A DNA stretch of 13,605 nucleotides from CAYSND01 sp964642235. GTDB lineage: Bacteria > Bacteroidota > Bacteroidia > Bacteroidales > UBA932. The position numbers and the translations under genes were made by a program. Positions within the stretch are counted from its first letter, which is position 1; every line of letters starts with the position of its first letter. A model generated the notes under the pieces. The model saw nothing but the letters and a program-made list of their open reading frames with translations. It searched no databases and was not told where the DNA came from. This document shows, piece by piece, positions 1 through 6,686 of this stretch. The stretch spans positions 1 to 13,605 of the forward strand of contig CAZXOP010000046.1 of the NCBI GenBank assembly GCA_964642235.1, written 5' to 3'.

Positions 1-6
1 AAAAAG

Positions 7-936
7 ATGAGAATAGTATTTCTTGATGCGGATACGGTGGGGAGGGATGTCTCTCTGGATCCGATTGAAAAAGCGGGGGATTTGGTGGTTTATGGTGCGA
101 CAATGCCAGATGAGGTGATGGAGAGGATAGTGAATGCTGATGTGGTGATTACTAATAAGGTGGTGATAAAGAGAGAGCATATAGATGTAGCTCCTAAACT
201 TAAATTGATATGTGTGGCGGCCACGGGGACCAATAATGTGGACTCCGAGTATGCTGCTTCTAAGGGGATTCCGGTTAGGAATGTGGCAGGGTACTCTACG
301 GAGAGTGTGGCCCAGGTTACCATTATGCACATTCTGAATCTCGTGGGTCATTCTATCTATTTTGATAAGGTCGTTAAGTCGGGCGATTATAGTCGTAGTG
401 GTATGTTTACGGATATATCCAGACCCTTTTTCGAACTTAAAGGGAAGAGACTTGGGGTTATCGGTATGGGGAATATTGGGCAGAGGGTTTCGGAGATAGC
501 CACTGCTTTTGGAATGGAGGTCTCTTATTTTTCCACTTCAGGGACATCTCATTGTTCTAAATATCCATCGATTCCCATTGAGCAGTTACTAAGTGAGAGT
601 GATGTGGTTTCGATAAATGCCCCACTTAATGCTGTGACGAAGAATCTTATTACATACCAGAAGCTCTCCCTTATGAAACCGACAGGTTATATTGTGAATG
701 TGGGGCGCGGAGGGATTATAAATGAGGGGGATTTGGTAAGGGCATTGAATGATGGCTTGATAGCCGCTGCCGCAATAGATGTTTTCGAGGTGGAACCATT
801 ACCGGAAAACCACCCATATATTAAGTCGCTGAATAACCCCGAGAAACTTATTCTCTCGCCACATATTGCATGGACCAGCCGTGAGGCGAGATTAGAGTTA
901 ATTAGAAAAGTAGCCGAGAATATTACAAAGAAATAA
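7..936 (+). CDS. D-2-hydroxyacid dehydrogenase (NAD(P)-dependent, glycerate dehydrogenase/hydroxypyruvate reductase-like)
   Basis: A 309-residue cytoplasmic oxidoreductase that would interconvert a 2-keto acid and a D-2-hydroxy acid. The fold is clear: a Rossmann GMGNIG motif at residues 153-158, and the family catalytic trio of Arg234 (in NVGRGG), Glu263 (in FEVEPLP) and His286 (in SPHIAW). Length is typical for the family. The residue 18 positions after the last motif glycine, usually an Asp that binds the NAD ribose, is Ser176, so NADPH or dual cofactor use is possible. Substrate cannot be told; hydroxypyruvate/glycerate and 2-ketogluconate-type acids are candidates. It ends 19 bases before the sialidase start, so the two are probably co-transcribed. 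Only 6 bases lie upstream in the window, so promoter and any upstream operon genes are not visible and the start is taken from the family N-terminus (MRIVFLDADTV). Confidence 0.9.
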   Translation: MRIVFLDADTVGRDVSLDPIEKAGDLVVYGATMPDEVMERIVNADVVITNKVVIKREHIDVAPKLKLICVAATGTNNVDSEYAASKGIPVRNVAGYSTESVAQVTIMHILNLVGHSIYFDKVVKSGDYSRSGMFTDISRPFFELKGKRLGVIGMGNIGQRVSEIATAFGMEVSYFSTSGTSHCSKYPSIPIEQLLSESDVVSINAPLNAVTKNLITYQKLSLMKPTGYIVNVGRGGIINEGDLVRALNDGLIAAAAIDVFEVEPLPENHPYIKSLNNPEKLILSPHIAWTSREARLELIRKVAENITKK

Positions 937-955
937 ATTTTAAACCCAAATAACC

Positions 956-3757
956 ATGAAAAAAGTTTTTTTATCACTTTTTACACTCCTGATTTTTATA
1001 AATAATCTTTGGGGTGCAGATACGCTCTCTGTTTATGAACCAAGATACCCGATTCTCATTGAGAGAGAGGACAATATACTTTTCTATTTAAGAATAGATG
1101 CCAAATCGACCAAGCTCTTTGAGGCTGTGGAATTGACTTTCGACGCCCCAACAGATATCTCTAAAATCGAATCTATAAAACTCTACTATTCAGGTAGTGA
1201 GGGGGCAGAGAAGAGGGGACAGAAACGCTTTTTCCCCATTAACTATCTCTCTTTTACGACACCAAATGGAACCCTTACCGCTAACCGTTCATACTCAGTA
1301 CTCCAGTCCGAAATCTCTCCCGTATCCACTAAGGTAACTCTGACGAGTCGTCAGGAACTCTTCCCGGGGGTCAATTATTTTTGGGTAAGTATTAAAATGA
1401 AGCCTGAGGCCCCTCTTATTGAGAAAGTTGCTTGTCGGGTGGAGAAGGTTTTAGTGGATGGTGGGGTAAAAGCCCCTATTGAGAGGGTAACAGCTCCAAA
1501 CATTGTTCATCGTATGGGGGTAGGGGTGAGGCATGCCGGTGATGGAGGCTCCGTTGCCTTTAGAATCCCCGGAGTGGTTACTACCAATAATGGGACGCTC
1601 CTTGCGGTTTATGATGTAAGGTATAATAGTAGCAAGGATTTGCAGGAGCATATCGATATAGGGCTTAGTCGTAGCACTGACGGGGGAAAAACCTGGGAGA
1701 AGATGACTATTCCTCTCACTTTTGGCAATGACGGAGGGCTCCCTTCTGCCCAGAATGGGGTGGGGGACCCTGCAATTCTTGTAGATAGAAAGACCAATAA
1801 GGTTTGGATCATCGCTGCTTGGACTCATGGAATGGGGAACAATATGGCTTGGTGGAACTCCATGCCAGGAATTACTAAAAATGAGACTGCCCAATTGGTC
1901 TTGGCTTGCAGTGATGATGACGGCAAGAGTTTTTCCGCACCTATCAATATTACCTCAATGGTTAAGGACCCGAGCTGGTATTTTCTTCTTCAAGGGCCAG
2001 GTATGGGGATAAGTATGCAGGACGGGACGCTTGTTTTCCCGATCCAATTCATTGATTCTACGAGAGTTCCCAATGCAGGTATAATGTATAGTAAAGATGG
2101 TGGCGAGAAGTGGGCTATCCATAATCTTGCAAGGACCAATACCACAGAGTCGCAGGTGGCAGAGCTTCCTGATGGCTCTCTTATGTTGAATATGAGGGAC
2201 AATCGTGGCGGAAGTCGCGCTGTGTCAGTTACTAAGGACTTGGGTAAAAACTGGACAGAACACCCTTCGTCCCGTTCTCTGCTCCAGGAGCCTGTCTGTA
2301 TGGCGAGCCTGATCTCCGTAAGGGGGGATGAGAATATTCTCGGACGCGATTTGTTGATTTTCTCAAATCCCAATACCGTCAAAGGGCGTTACAATATTAC
2401 AATAAAAATCTCCTTGGATGGTGGCTCTTCGTGGCTCCCTGAGCATCAAATTTTGCTTGACGAGGGAGAAAACTGGGGCTACTCTTGTCTGACAATGATT
2501 GACAATAAGACAATCGGAATCCTCTATGAGAGCAGTGTGGCAATGATGACCTTTCAAGCTATTCCATTGATGGATTTCTTCCCCCAAGAGAGGTTTAAGA
2601 CAATAACCCAAAAAATGGATGGGGTGCCAAGTGATGCCTCTTTTTCACAAGGGGTCTCTTCCTTCTCCGCAGGGGTTTTGGGGGAATCCTTGATCGTAGC
2701 AGGAGGGTGCAATTTCCCTTCGGAACCTCTGATAAAGGGGGGTAAAAAACAATTCTATGACAATGTTTTTGCTGCCTCATTGACCCCTGCAGCACGGAAG
2801 GATGTGGCGATGCTGAGATGGGAAGAGGTGGGGAAACTCCCTGAGGCATTGGCATATAGTGCAACTGTAACTACTCCGAAAGGGTTAATCGTGGCAGGAG
2901 GGAGCAATTCCAATGGGGCCTCTTCGAAGGTCTATAGGCTCTCTATTGCGAATAGCAAAGGGGGTGCAAAGCAGTTAAAAAGCGAGTCCCTCACTCAGCT
3001 CCCATTTACCTTCGATAATGGTGCCGGAGTTCTTATCGGAAACAGACTCTACGTGCTTGGGGGGAATATGAACGGAGTTCCCACGACTGATATGTATTCC
3101 ATTGACCTTAAAAAGAGGGGAGCGAAGTGGCAAAAGGAGGCTTCTTTCCCCGGAGCACCGAGGCTCCAACCCCTCTGCATTGTCCAGAAAAGGGGAGGAG
3201 AGGAGTCTCTGTTCCTCTTTGGAGGGTTTGTGGGAGGTATGGGTGATGCAGCACCGAAGGTCTCTACCGAGTCATTGGTCTATACCCCATCCACCGGAAA
3301 ATGGAGTAGTGCCGCAACCCCTTTTGATGAGATGGGTGCCCCTATTTCATTGGGAGGCGGAGTCGGGGCTGCATTTGAAAACAATAAGATATTTTGCCTC
3401 GGAGGGGTGAATGTTAAGGTCTTTGGCGAGGCATTGGCTCTCCTTCAACGTGCCTCCAAACTTGCGGAGAAAGGGGATATTGAGGGGGAGAAAAAAGCGC
3501 GTGAGGAGTTTCAAAAATATTTGTCTCAAGATCCTGTAGCGTACAAACTTAATTCGAGGCTCTTAATATATGATACAGAGTCGGATAGCTGGGAGGTGGC
3601 AGAGAGTGTTGAGGGTTCAGCACTTGCAGGTGCCTCTTTGGTGCCGATGAAAGGTGGAAAGGATTTCTTATTGCTCCATGGAGAGATAAAACCGGGTGTC
3701 AGAAGCAATGAAACTCTAAAAATTACCCTATCACAATCCCCGGAAAGCCAAAAATGA
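956..3757 (+). CDS. Secreted sialidase fused to a cyclically permuted NanM-type sialic acid mutarotase (kelch) domain
   Basis: A 933-residue exported protein with a Sec signal peptide (residues 1-20, no lipobox Cys). Residues about 21-180 match the N-terminal domain common in Bacteroidota sialidases. The GH33 exo-sialidase domain (about 181-545) carries the FRIP motif (202-205, Arg203), Asp boxes at 240-247, 319-326, 379-386, 426-433 and 486-493, and likely catalytic residues Arg222, Asp228 (acid/base), Glu398, Arg414, Arg478 and Tyr509 (nucleophile), placed by family motif spacing. Residues about 560-926 are kelch repeats (VAGGCNF, VAGGSNS, LGGNMNG, FGGFVGG, LGGVNV). The final HGEIKPGVR (Glu910, Arg916) matches the NanM active-site segment GEAKPGLR (Glu209/Arg215 in E. 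coli). That segment is mid-protein in E. coli NanM but C-terminal here, so the propeller is cyclically permuted. Inferred role: release sialic acid outside or in the periplasm and speed anomer conversion for uptake. Confidence 0.93.
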   Translation: MKKVFLSLFTLLIFINNLWGADTLSVYEPRYPILIEREDNILFYLRIDAKSTKLFEAVELTFDAPTDISKIESIKLYYSGSEGAEKRGQKRFFPINYLSFTTPNGTLTANRSYSVLQSEISPVSTKVTLTSRQELFPGVNYFWVSIKMKPEAPLIEKVACRVEKVLVDGGVKAPIERVTAPNIVHRMGVGVRHAGDGGSVAFRIPGVVTTNNGTLLAVYDVRYNSSKDLQEHIDIGLSRSTDGGKTWEKMTIPLTFGNDGGLPSAQNGVGDPAILVDRKTNKVWIIAAWTHGMGNNMAWWNSMPGITKNETAQLVLACSDDDGKSFSAPINITSMVKDPSWYFLLQGPGMGISMQDGTLVFPIQFIDSTRVPNAGIMYSKDGGEKWAIHNLARTNTTESQVAELPDGSLMLNMRDNRGGSRAVSVTKDLGKNWTEHPSSRSLLQEPVCMASLISVRGDENILGRDLLIFSNPNTVKGRYNITIKISLDGGSSWLPEHQILLDEGENWGYSCLTMIDNKTIGILYESSVAMMTFQAIPLMDFFPQERFKTITQKMDGVPSDASFSQGVSSFSAGVLGESLIVAGGCNFPSEPLIKGGKKQFYDNVFAASLTPAARKDVAMLRWEEVGKLPEALAYSATVTTPKGLIVAGGSNSNGASSKVYRLSIANSKGGAKQLKSESLTQLPFTFDNGAGVLIGNRLYVLGGNMNGVPTTDMYSIDLKKRGAKWQKEASFPGAPRLQPLCIVQKRGGEESLFLFGGFVGGMGDAAPKVSTESLVYTPSTGKWSSAATPFDEMGAPISLGGGVGAAFENNKIFCLGGVNVKVFGEALALLQRASKLAEKGDIEGEKKAREEFQKYLSQDPVAYKLNSRLLIYDTESDSWEVAESVEGSALAGASLVPMKGGKDFLLLHGEIKPGVRSNETLKITLSQSPESQK

Positions 3758-3786
3758 TAATGCGGTAGGGAGAAATAATACTTAAT

Positions 3787-3803
3787 TCCACTTTTTTTGT
3801 GGA
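3787..3803. repeat. Inverted repeat over the -33 element, candidate HigA operator
   Basis: TCCAC (3787-3791) and GTGGA (3799-3803) form a perfect 5-base inverted repeat around a T7 spacer. It covers the -33 TTTG. HigA-type antitoxins repress their own operons by binding palindromes at the promoter, so an operator role is a reasonable inference. The repeat is short and could be chance. Confidence 0.35.
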
Positions 3804-3828
3804 CTATTTGAAAATATTACTATATTTG
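3796..3828 (+). promoter_or_regulatory. Bacteroidota-type promoter for the first toxin-antitoxin operon
   Basis: TTTG at 3796-3799 and TATATTTG at 3821-3828, spaced by 21 bases, match the Bacteroidota consensus TTTG-N19-21-TAnnTTTG exactly. Transcription would begin near 3835, about 14 bases before the toxin ATG at 3849. No Shine-Dalgarno sequence is seen. Confidence 0.75.
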
Positions 3829-3848
3829 CTCATGATTAAGAAACTGAT

Positions 3849-4166
3849 ATGGAAATAAAGTTCGATAAGGAATATTTGCGGGAGTTATACGAATTTGGGA
3901 AAACAACAGATAAGAAGTATCGTTTTCAGCCACAAATAATAAGGAAATATCGTAAAACACTTGATATTTTGGAGTCAGTTTCAGTCGTGGAAGATCTTTA
4001 CAGATATAATAGCTTATGTTATGAAGCTCTTCGAGGCGACAAGAAAGGTTTGGAATCTGTTCGTGTTAATGATCAGTACCGAATAGAATTTATAACAACA
4101 AAAGTTTTTTCTGAAACGGTTATAACGATATGTAATATAATAGAATTGTCAAAACATTATAAATAG
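3849..4166 (+). CDS. higB: HigB-like toxin of the RelE/ParE superfamily
   Basis: A 105-residue protein resembling HigB toxins of the RelE fold, which cleave mRNA on the ribosome. The diagnostic core is LRGDKKGLESVRVNDQYRIEF (61-81, split around Arg72, Tyr77 and Arg78), followed by a C-terminal strand ending in His103-Tyr104, where this family keeps residues needed for cleavage. Its partner antitoxin starts 6 bases downstream; toxin-first order is the hallmark of higBA. Base composition is low: 18 of 60 bases are G or C in 3901-3960, against 31 of 60 in 2641-2700 of the sialidase gene, which fits horizontal acquisition. The ATG at 3849 is the first in frame after the promoter. Toxicity is inferred from family, not shown. 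Confidence 0.87.
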   Translation: MEIKFDKEYLRELYEFGKTTDKKYRFQPQIIRKYRKTLDILESVSVVEDLYRYNSLCYEALRGDKKGLESVRVNDQYRIEFITTKVFSETVITICNIIELSKHYK

Positions 4167-4172
4167 AACATT

Positions 4173-4484
4173 ATGGGTAATTTAGGATATGCATACACTC
4201 CAACACATCCTGGTGAAGTGTTAAAAGATGAAATAGAGTTTAGGGGTATTTCTCAGACTCATTTGGCGGAACAAATGGGAATTTCGTATAAGGTTCTAAA
4301 TGATATCCTGAACGAACGCCGACCCCTTACTACCCCTACAGCATTAATGTTTGAAGCGGCTTTGAATGTGCCTGCAGATTCTTTAATGCGCATTCAGCTA
4401 AAGTACAATATCCAGAAAGCCAAGAACGACAGCAAGTTAAATAAACGCCTTGCTGAAATTAGAAAATTGGCTTCGGTGCTGTAA
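4173..4484 (+). CDS. higA: HigA-type antitoxin, XRE-family helix-turn-helix
   Basis: A 103-residue DNA-binding protein of the HigA addiction-module antidote family. The family's opening THPGEVLKDE (11-20) is present, then a helix-turn-helix at about 26-49 (ISQTHLAEQMGISYKVLND). The basic C-terminal helix (about 75-100) may contact the toxin. It lies 6 bases after the HigB-like toxin gene and would neutralise it and repress the shared promoter at 3796-3828. In this family the antitoxin is proteolytically labile, so loss of the operon frees the toxin; this is general knowledge, not visible here. Confidence 0.9.
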   Translation: MGNLGYAYTPTHPGEVLKDEIEFRGISQTHLAEQMGISYKVLNDILNERRPLTTPTALMFEAALNVPADSLMRIQLKYNIQKAKNDSKLNKRLAEIRKLASVL

Positions 4485-4517
4485 TTTGGGAATATTATAA
4501 TTGACTAATTATTTTAA
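4485..4517 (+). promoter_or_regulatory. Possible promoter for the esterase gene
   Basis: TTTG at 4485-4488 and TATTTTAA at 4510-4517, spaced by 21 bases. The -7 box matches TAnnTTTG at 6 of 8 positions, so this is weaker than the other promoters in the window. It begins right after the higA stop codon and would start transcripts near 4524, just ahead of the ATG at 4532. Read-through from higBA is the alternative. Confidence 0.35.
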
Positions 4518-4531
4518 AATGTATTATTGAT

Positions 4532-5818
4532 ATGTTTAAGAGAAGATTACTGTTTTTAATTCTGTTCATACTTCCGATAGTAAGTTATGGACAGAAATTT
4601 GATGATGCTGCTAAAAGCAATTTAGAGAATATTCTCACCTTCGATGTTCAGACAAACAATAATTGGCTCTTTTTCTCTCCTGAAAAAGCGTCAATAAAAG
4701 TAGCAGTTAAGAACAATGATACAAAGAGAACCACTTCGGAGCTCAAACTCAATCTCTCCACAGATAAGTTTGTCTCCATTAAGGATTATTCAAAAAAAAT
4801 AAGATTGAAAGTGGGAGATAGTTCAGTTATTTCATTTAACTTCCCATTAAAACCTGGTTTCTATCGTATAACGGTCTCTGTTCCCGGTGGAAAAGTTAAG
4901 AAATTCAATATAGGGTATGAGCCTGAAAAGATAATTTCTCCTTATGATGCACAACCGGATATTAATGAGTTTTGGGAGAGAGCTAAAGAAGAGTTAGCTT
5001 CCGTATCACCTGAGTATGAACTTACTTTTCTCCCTGATAAATCCACAAATACTAATAATATCTATTTGGTTAAGATGAAATCACTTGGTGGTGAGACTAT
5101 ATCGGGATACTATTCAGAACCGATAGCCAAAGGGGTTTACCCCACCATTATAAACTATATGGGGTACGGCTCCAAGGCTTGGTGCCCCGGAGGAAACCCT
5201 GAATTTGTGGAATTTGTCCTCTCTACAAGAGGGCAGGGGCTTAATGAGGCTACAAATACGTATGGGGAGTGGATAACATATTCTCTTGATGATTTAAACA
5301 ATTACTATTATAGAGGTGCCTATATGGATCTTATCAGGGGGTTAGATTTCCTCTCTTCAAGGGAGAAGGTGGATAAGGAGCTTATATTTGCACAGGGTGG
5401 TTCTCAAGGTGGGGCATTTACATTGGCAGCTTGTGCATTGGATGATAGAATAAAAGCGGGAGCACCCGATGTCCCTTTCCTCTCCGATTTTCCTGATTAT
5501 TTCCAGATAGTGAAATGGCCATATAGGGTAATAGTTGAGGCGCAGAAAAAACTAAATATATCTGATAAAGAGCTATATACAACTCTCTCTTACTTTGACC
5601 TTAAAAATCTGACAGGTCGTATTAAATGCCCTATATTAATGGCATTCGGTCTTCAGGATGAGGTCTGTCCTCCACATACAAATTTTGCTGCATACAATAA
5701 TATCAAGAGTAAAAAACAATATATAGTATTTCCTAAAAGGGGACACGATGTTTGGAATGAGACAGATTGGGGTATTAAAAGATGGGAGTTTATAATGAGC
5801 TTTATACCTACAAAGTAA
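4532..5818 (+). CDS. Secreted acetyl esterase, acetylxylan esterase / cephalosporin-C deacetylase (CE7-like) family
   Basis: A 428-residue exported alpha/beta-hydrolase. The signal peptide spans about residues 1-20 (basic start, long hydrophobic run, cleavage near SYG-QKF). Residues about 30-130 look like an all-beta accessory domain; the hydrolase follows at about 135-428. The CE7 RGQ motif is at 233-235, the nucleophile Ser291 sits in GGSQGG, the acid Asp376 in GLQDEVCPP, and His405 in RGHDVW. CE7 enzymes remove acetyl groups from small acetylated sugars and xylo-oligosaccharides; the exact substrate is not readable. Lying near a sialidase, it could also act on O-acetylated glycans, but that is inference. 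It stands between two toxin-antitoxin pairs and has no obvious partner gene. Confidence 0.85.
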   Translation: MFKRRLLFLILFILPIVSYGQKFDDAAKSNLENILTFDVQTNNNWLFFSPEKASIKVAVKNNDTKRTTSELKLNLSTDKFVSIKDYSKKIRLKVGDSSVISFNFPLKPGFYRITVSVPGGKVKKFNIGYEPEKIISPYDAQPDINEFWERAKEELASVSPEYELTFLPDKSTNTNNIYLVKMKSLGGETISGYYSEPIAKGVYPTIINYMGYGSKAWCPGGNPEFVEFVLSTRGQGLNEATNTYGEWITYSLDDLNNYYYRGAYMDLIRGLDFLSSREKVDKELIFAQGGSQGGAFTLAACALDDRIKAGAPDVPFLSDFPDYFQIVKWPYRVIVEAQKKLNISDKELYTTLSYFDLKNLTGRIKCPILMAFGLQDEVCPPHTNFAAYNNIKSKKQYIVFPKRGHDVWNETDWGIKRWEFIMSFIPTK

Positions 5819-5910
5819 TATAAATAGAAATGACGACAAAGCCGGCTTCTGGAAATGCCCGTATCATAATGCACGAATGTGTTTGGAGGTACATACATGG
5901 TAAAAGAGGG

Positions 5911-5937
5911 TAATAATTTTGTAATTCAAAATTATTA
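5911..5937. repeat. 11-base perfect inverted repeat downstream of the esterase gene
   Basis: TAATAATTTTG (5911-5921) and CAAAATTATTA (5927-5937) are perfect inverted copies separated by TAATT. The stem is AT-rich and no T-run follows on the plus strand, so a classical intrinsic terminator is unlikely, though a weak one for the esterase transcript cannot be excluded. It could equally be a regulator binding site upstream of the second toxin-antitoxin promoter. Confidence 0.55.
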
Positions 5938-5942
5938 GGGAT

Positions 5943-5959
5943 AAATATTGATAATATTT
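5943..5959. repeat. Inverted repeat overlapping the -33 element, candidate antitoxin operator
   Basis: AAATATT (5943-5949) and AATATTT (5953-5959) form a perfect 7-base inverted repeat with a GAT spacer. The right arm covers the -33 element of the second toxin-antitoxin promoter, where an autorepressing antitoxin would be expected to bind. The AT-rich setting raises the odds of chance. Confidence 0.4.
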
Positions 5960-5988
5960 CTGTATTTCAAAAATATATTATATCTTTG
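5957..5988 (+). promoter_or_regulatory. Bacteroidota-type promoter for the second toxin-antitoxin operon
   Basis: TTTC at 5957-5960 (one mismatch to TTTG) and TATCTTTG at 5981-5988 (exact TAnnTTTG), spaced by 20 bases. Transcription would begin near 5995, about 15 bases before the toxin ATG at 6010. Confidence 0.7.
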
Positions 5989-6009
5989 TAGCTAATATAA
6001 GAAGATATA

Positions 6010-6303
6010 ATGCACATTATTTCTCATAAAACCTTGCGTGAATTTTATGAAGCATATCCACAGTCAGAAATAGCAATAGGGCAGTGGTATGACACTGCTA
6101 AAAATGCGGAATGGAAGTGTTATGCTGATATAAAAAAAGATTTTAACAGTGTGGATAGTGTTGGTAATCAGCGTTATGTTTTTAATATTAAAGGTAACAC
6201 CTTTCGTTTAGTTGTGATAATACATTTTAAAATAAGTCGTATTTACATCCGTTTTATTGGTACACATGCACAATATACAAAAATTAACTGTAATACCATT
6301 TAG
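6010..6303 (+). CDS. HigB_toxin-family toxin (PF09907-like mRNA interferase)
   Basis: A 97-residue protein with the full pattern of the HigB_toxin family, which is distinct in sequence from the RelE-like HigB encoded at 3849. Landmarks are ISHKTLREFYEAYP (4-17), the Trp26 and Trp35 positions, ADIKKDF (39-45), VGNQRYVFNIKGN (51-63), FRLVV (65-69) and IRFIGTHAQYTKI (80-92). Members are ribonucleases that act on mRNA. Length is normal for the family. The antitoxin gene begins 3 bases after the stop codon, giving toxin-first order. The gene is AT-rich like the rest of the block. Function is assigned by family only. Confidence 0.9.
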   Translation: MHIISHKTLREFYEAYPQSEIAIGQWYDTAKNAEWKCYADIKKDFNSVDSVGNQRYVFNIKGNTFRLVVIIHFKISRIYIRFIGTHAQYTKINCNTI

Positions 6304-6306
6304 TAT

Positions 6307-6672
6307 ATGAGACAAGAGATAACACCTGAATTATATAATGCAGCTCTATTGAGAGTAGAAGAGTTACTTGCAATAGTTAATGAAGAGACCCCTATTTCTG
6401 ATCCACATAGCGTGGAACTTTGTTTGATGTCAGATATTGTAGAGGAGTATGAGCAATTGCATTTTCCTATAACCAAGCCCACTTTTAGCGAAGTTATAGC
6501 TTTAAGACTTGAGGAAGAAAATATGGCTAAACAAGAACTTGCTACTCGTATTGGAGTATCCCCCTCTCGTATTAGTGACTATTTAAGTGGCAGAGCAGAT
6601 CCGACATTACGCATTGCCCGCTCTATTTGTCAAACACTTAATATTAAAGCCGAAATAGCTCTTAATCTATAA
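6307..6672 (+). CDS. HigA-like antitoxin with XRE helix-turn-helix
   Basis: A 121-residue partner of the preceding HigB_toxin protein. The N-terminal half (1-55) is an acidic helical region, likely the toxin-binding part, with the family phrase EEYEQLHFPITKP (46-58). A helix-turn-helix follows at about 74-96 (AKQELATRIGVSPSRISDYL). It starts 3 bases after the toxin stop, so translation is probably coupled. It runs convergently into guaA with only 14 bases between stop codons and no visible terminator. It should neutralise the toxin and repress the promoter at 5957-5988. Confidence 0.9.
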   Translation: MRQEITPELYNAALLRVEELLAIVNEETPISDPHSVELCLMSDIVEEYEQLHFPITKPTFSEVIALRLEEENMAKQELATRIGVSPSRISDYLSGRADPTLRIARSICQTLNIKAEIALNL

Positions 6673-6686
6673 TTAATTCCTAACTC

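Larger units (their letters stand above)
5819..6009. other. Intergenic region between esterase and second toxin-antitoxin operon
   Basis: These 191 bases hold no convincing gene. Features seen are an 11-base inverted repeat (5911-5937), a 7-base inverted repeat (5943-5959) and a promoter (5957-5988). The segment 5830-5913 has a 27-codon open frame of no recognisable family. Confidence 0.6.

Noticed and set aside
3102..3410. Alternative-frame open frames inside the sialidase and guaA genes
   Set aside because: They lack recognisable domains and lie wholly inside strongly supported genes in another frame.
5830..5913. 27-codon open frame (MTTKPASGNARIIMHECVWR...) after the esterase gene
   Set aside because: No family recognised and no promoter or ribosome site seen. 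It may be a remnant of a lost gene, but the length gives no support.
6673..6686. Terminator between the second antitoxin and guaA
   Set aside because: Only 14 bases separate the convergent stop codons and they form no hairpin.
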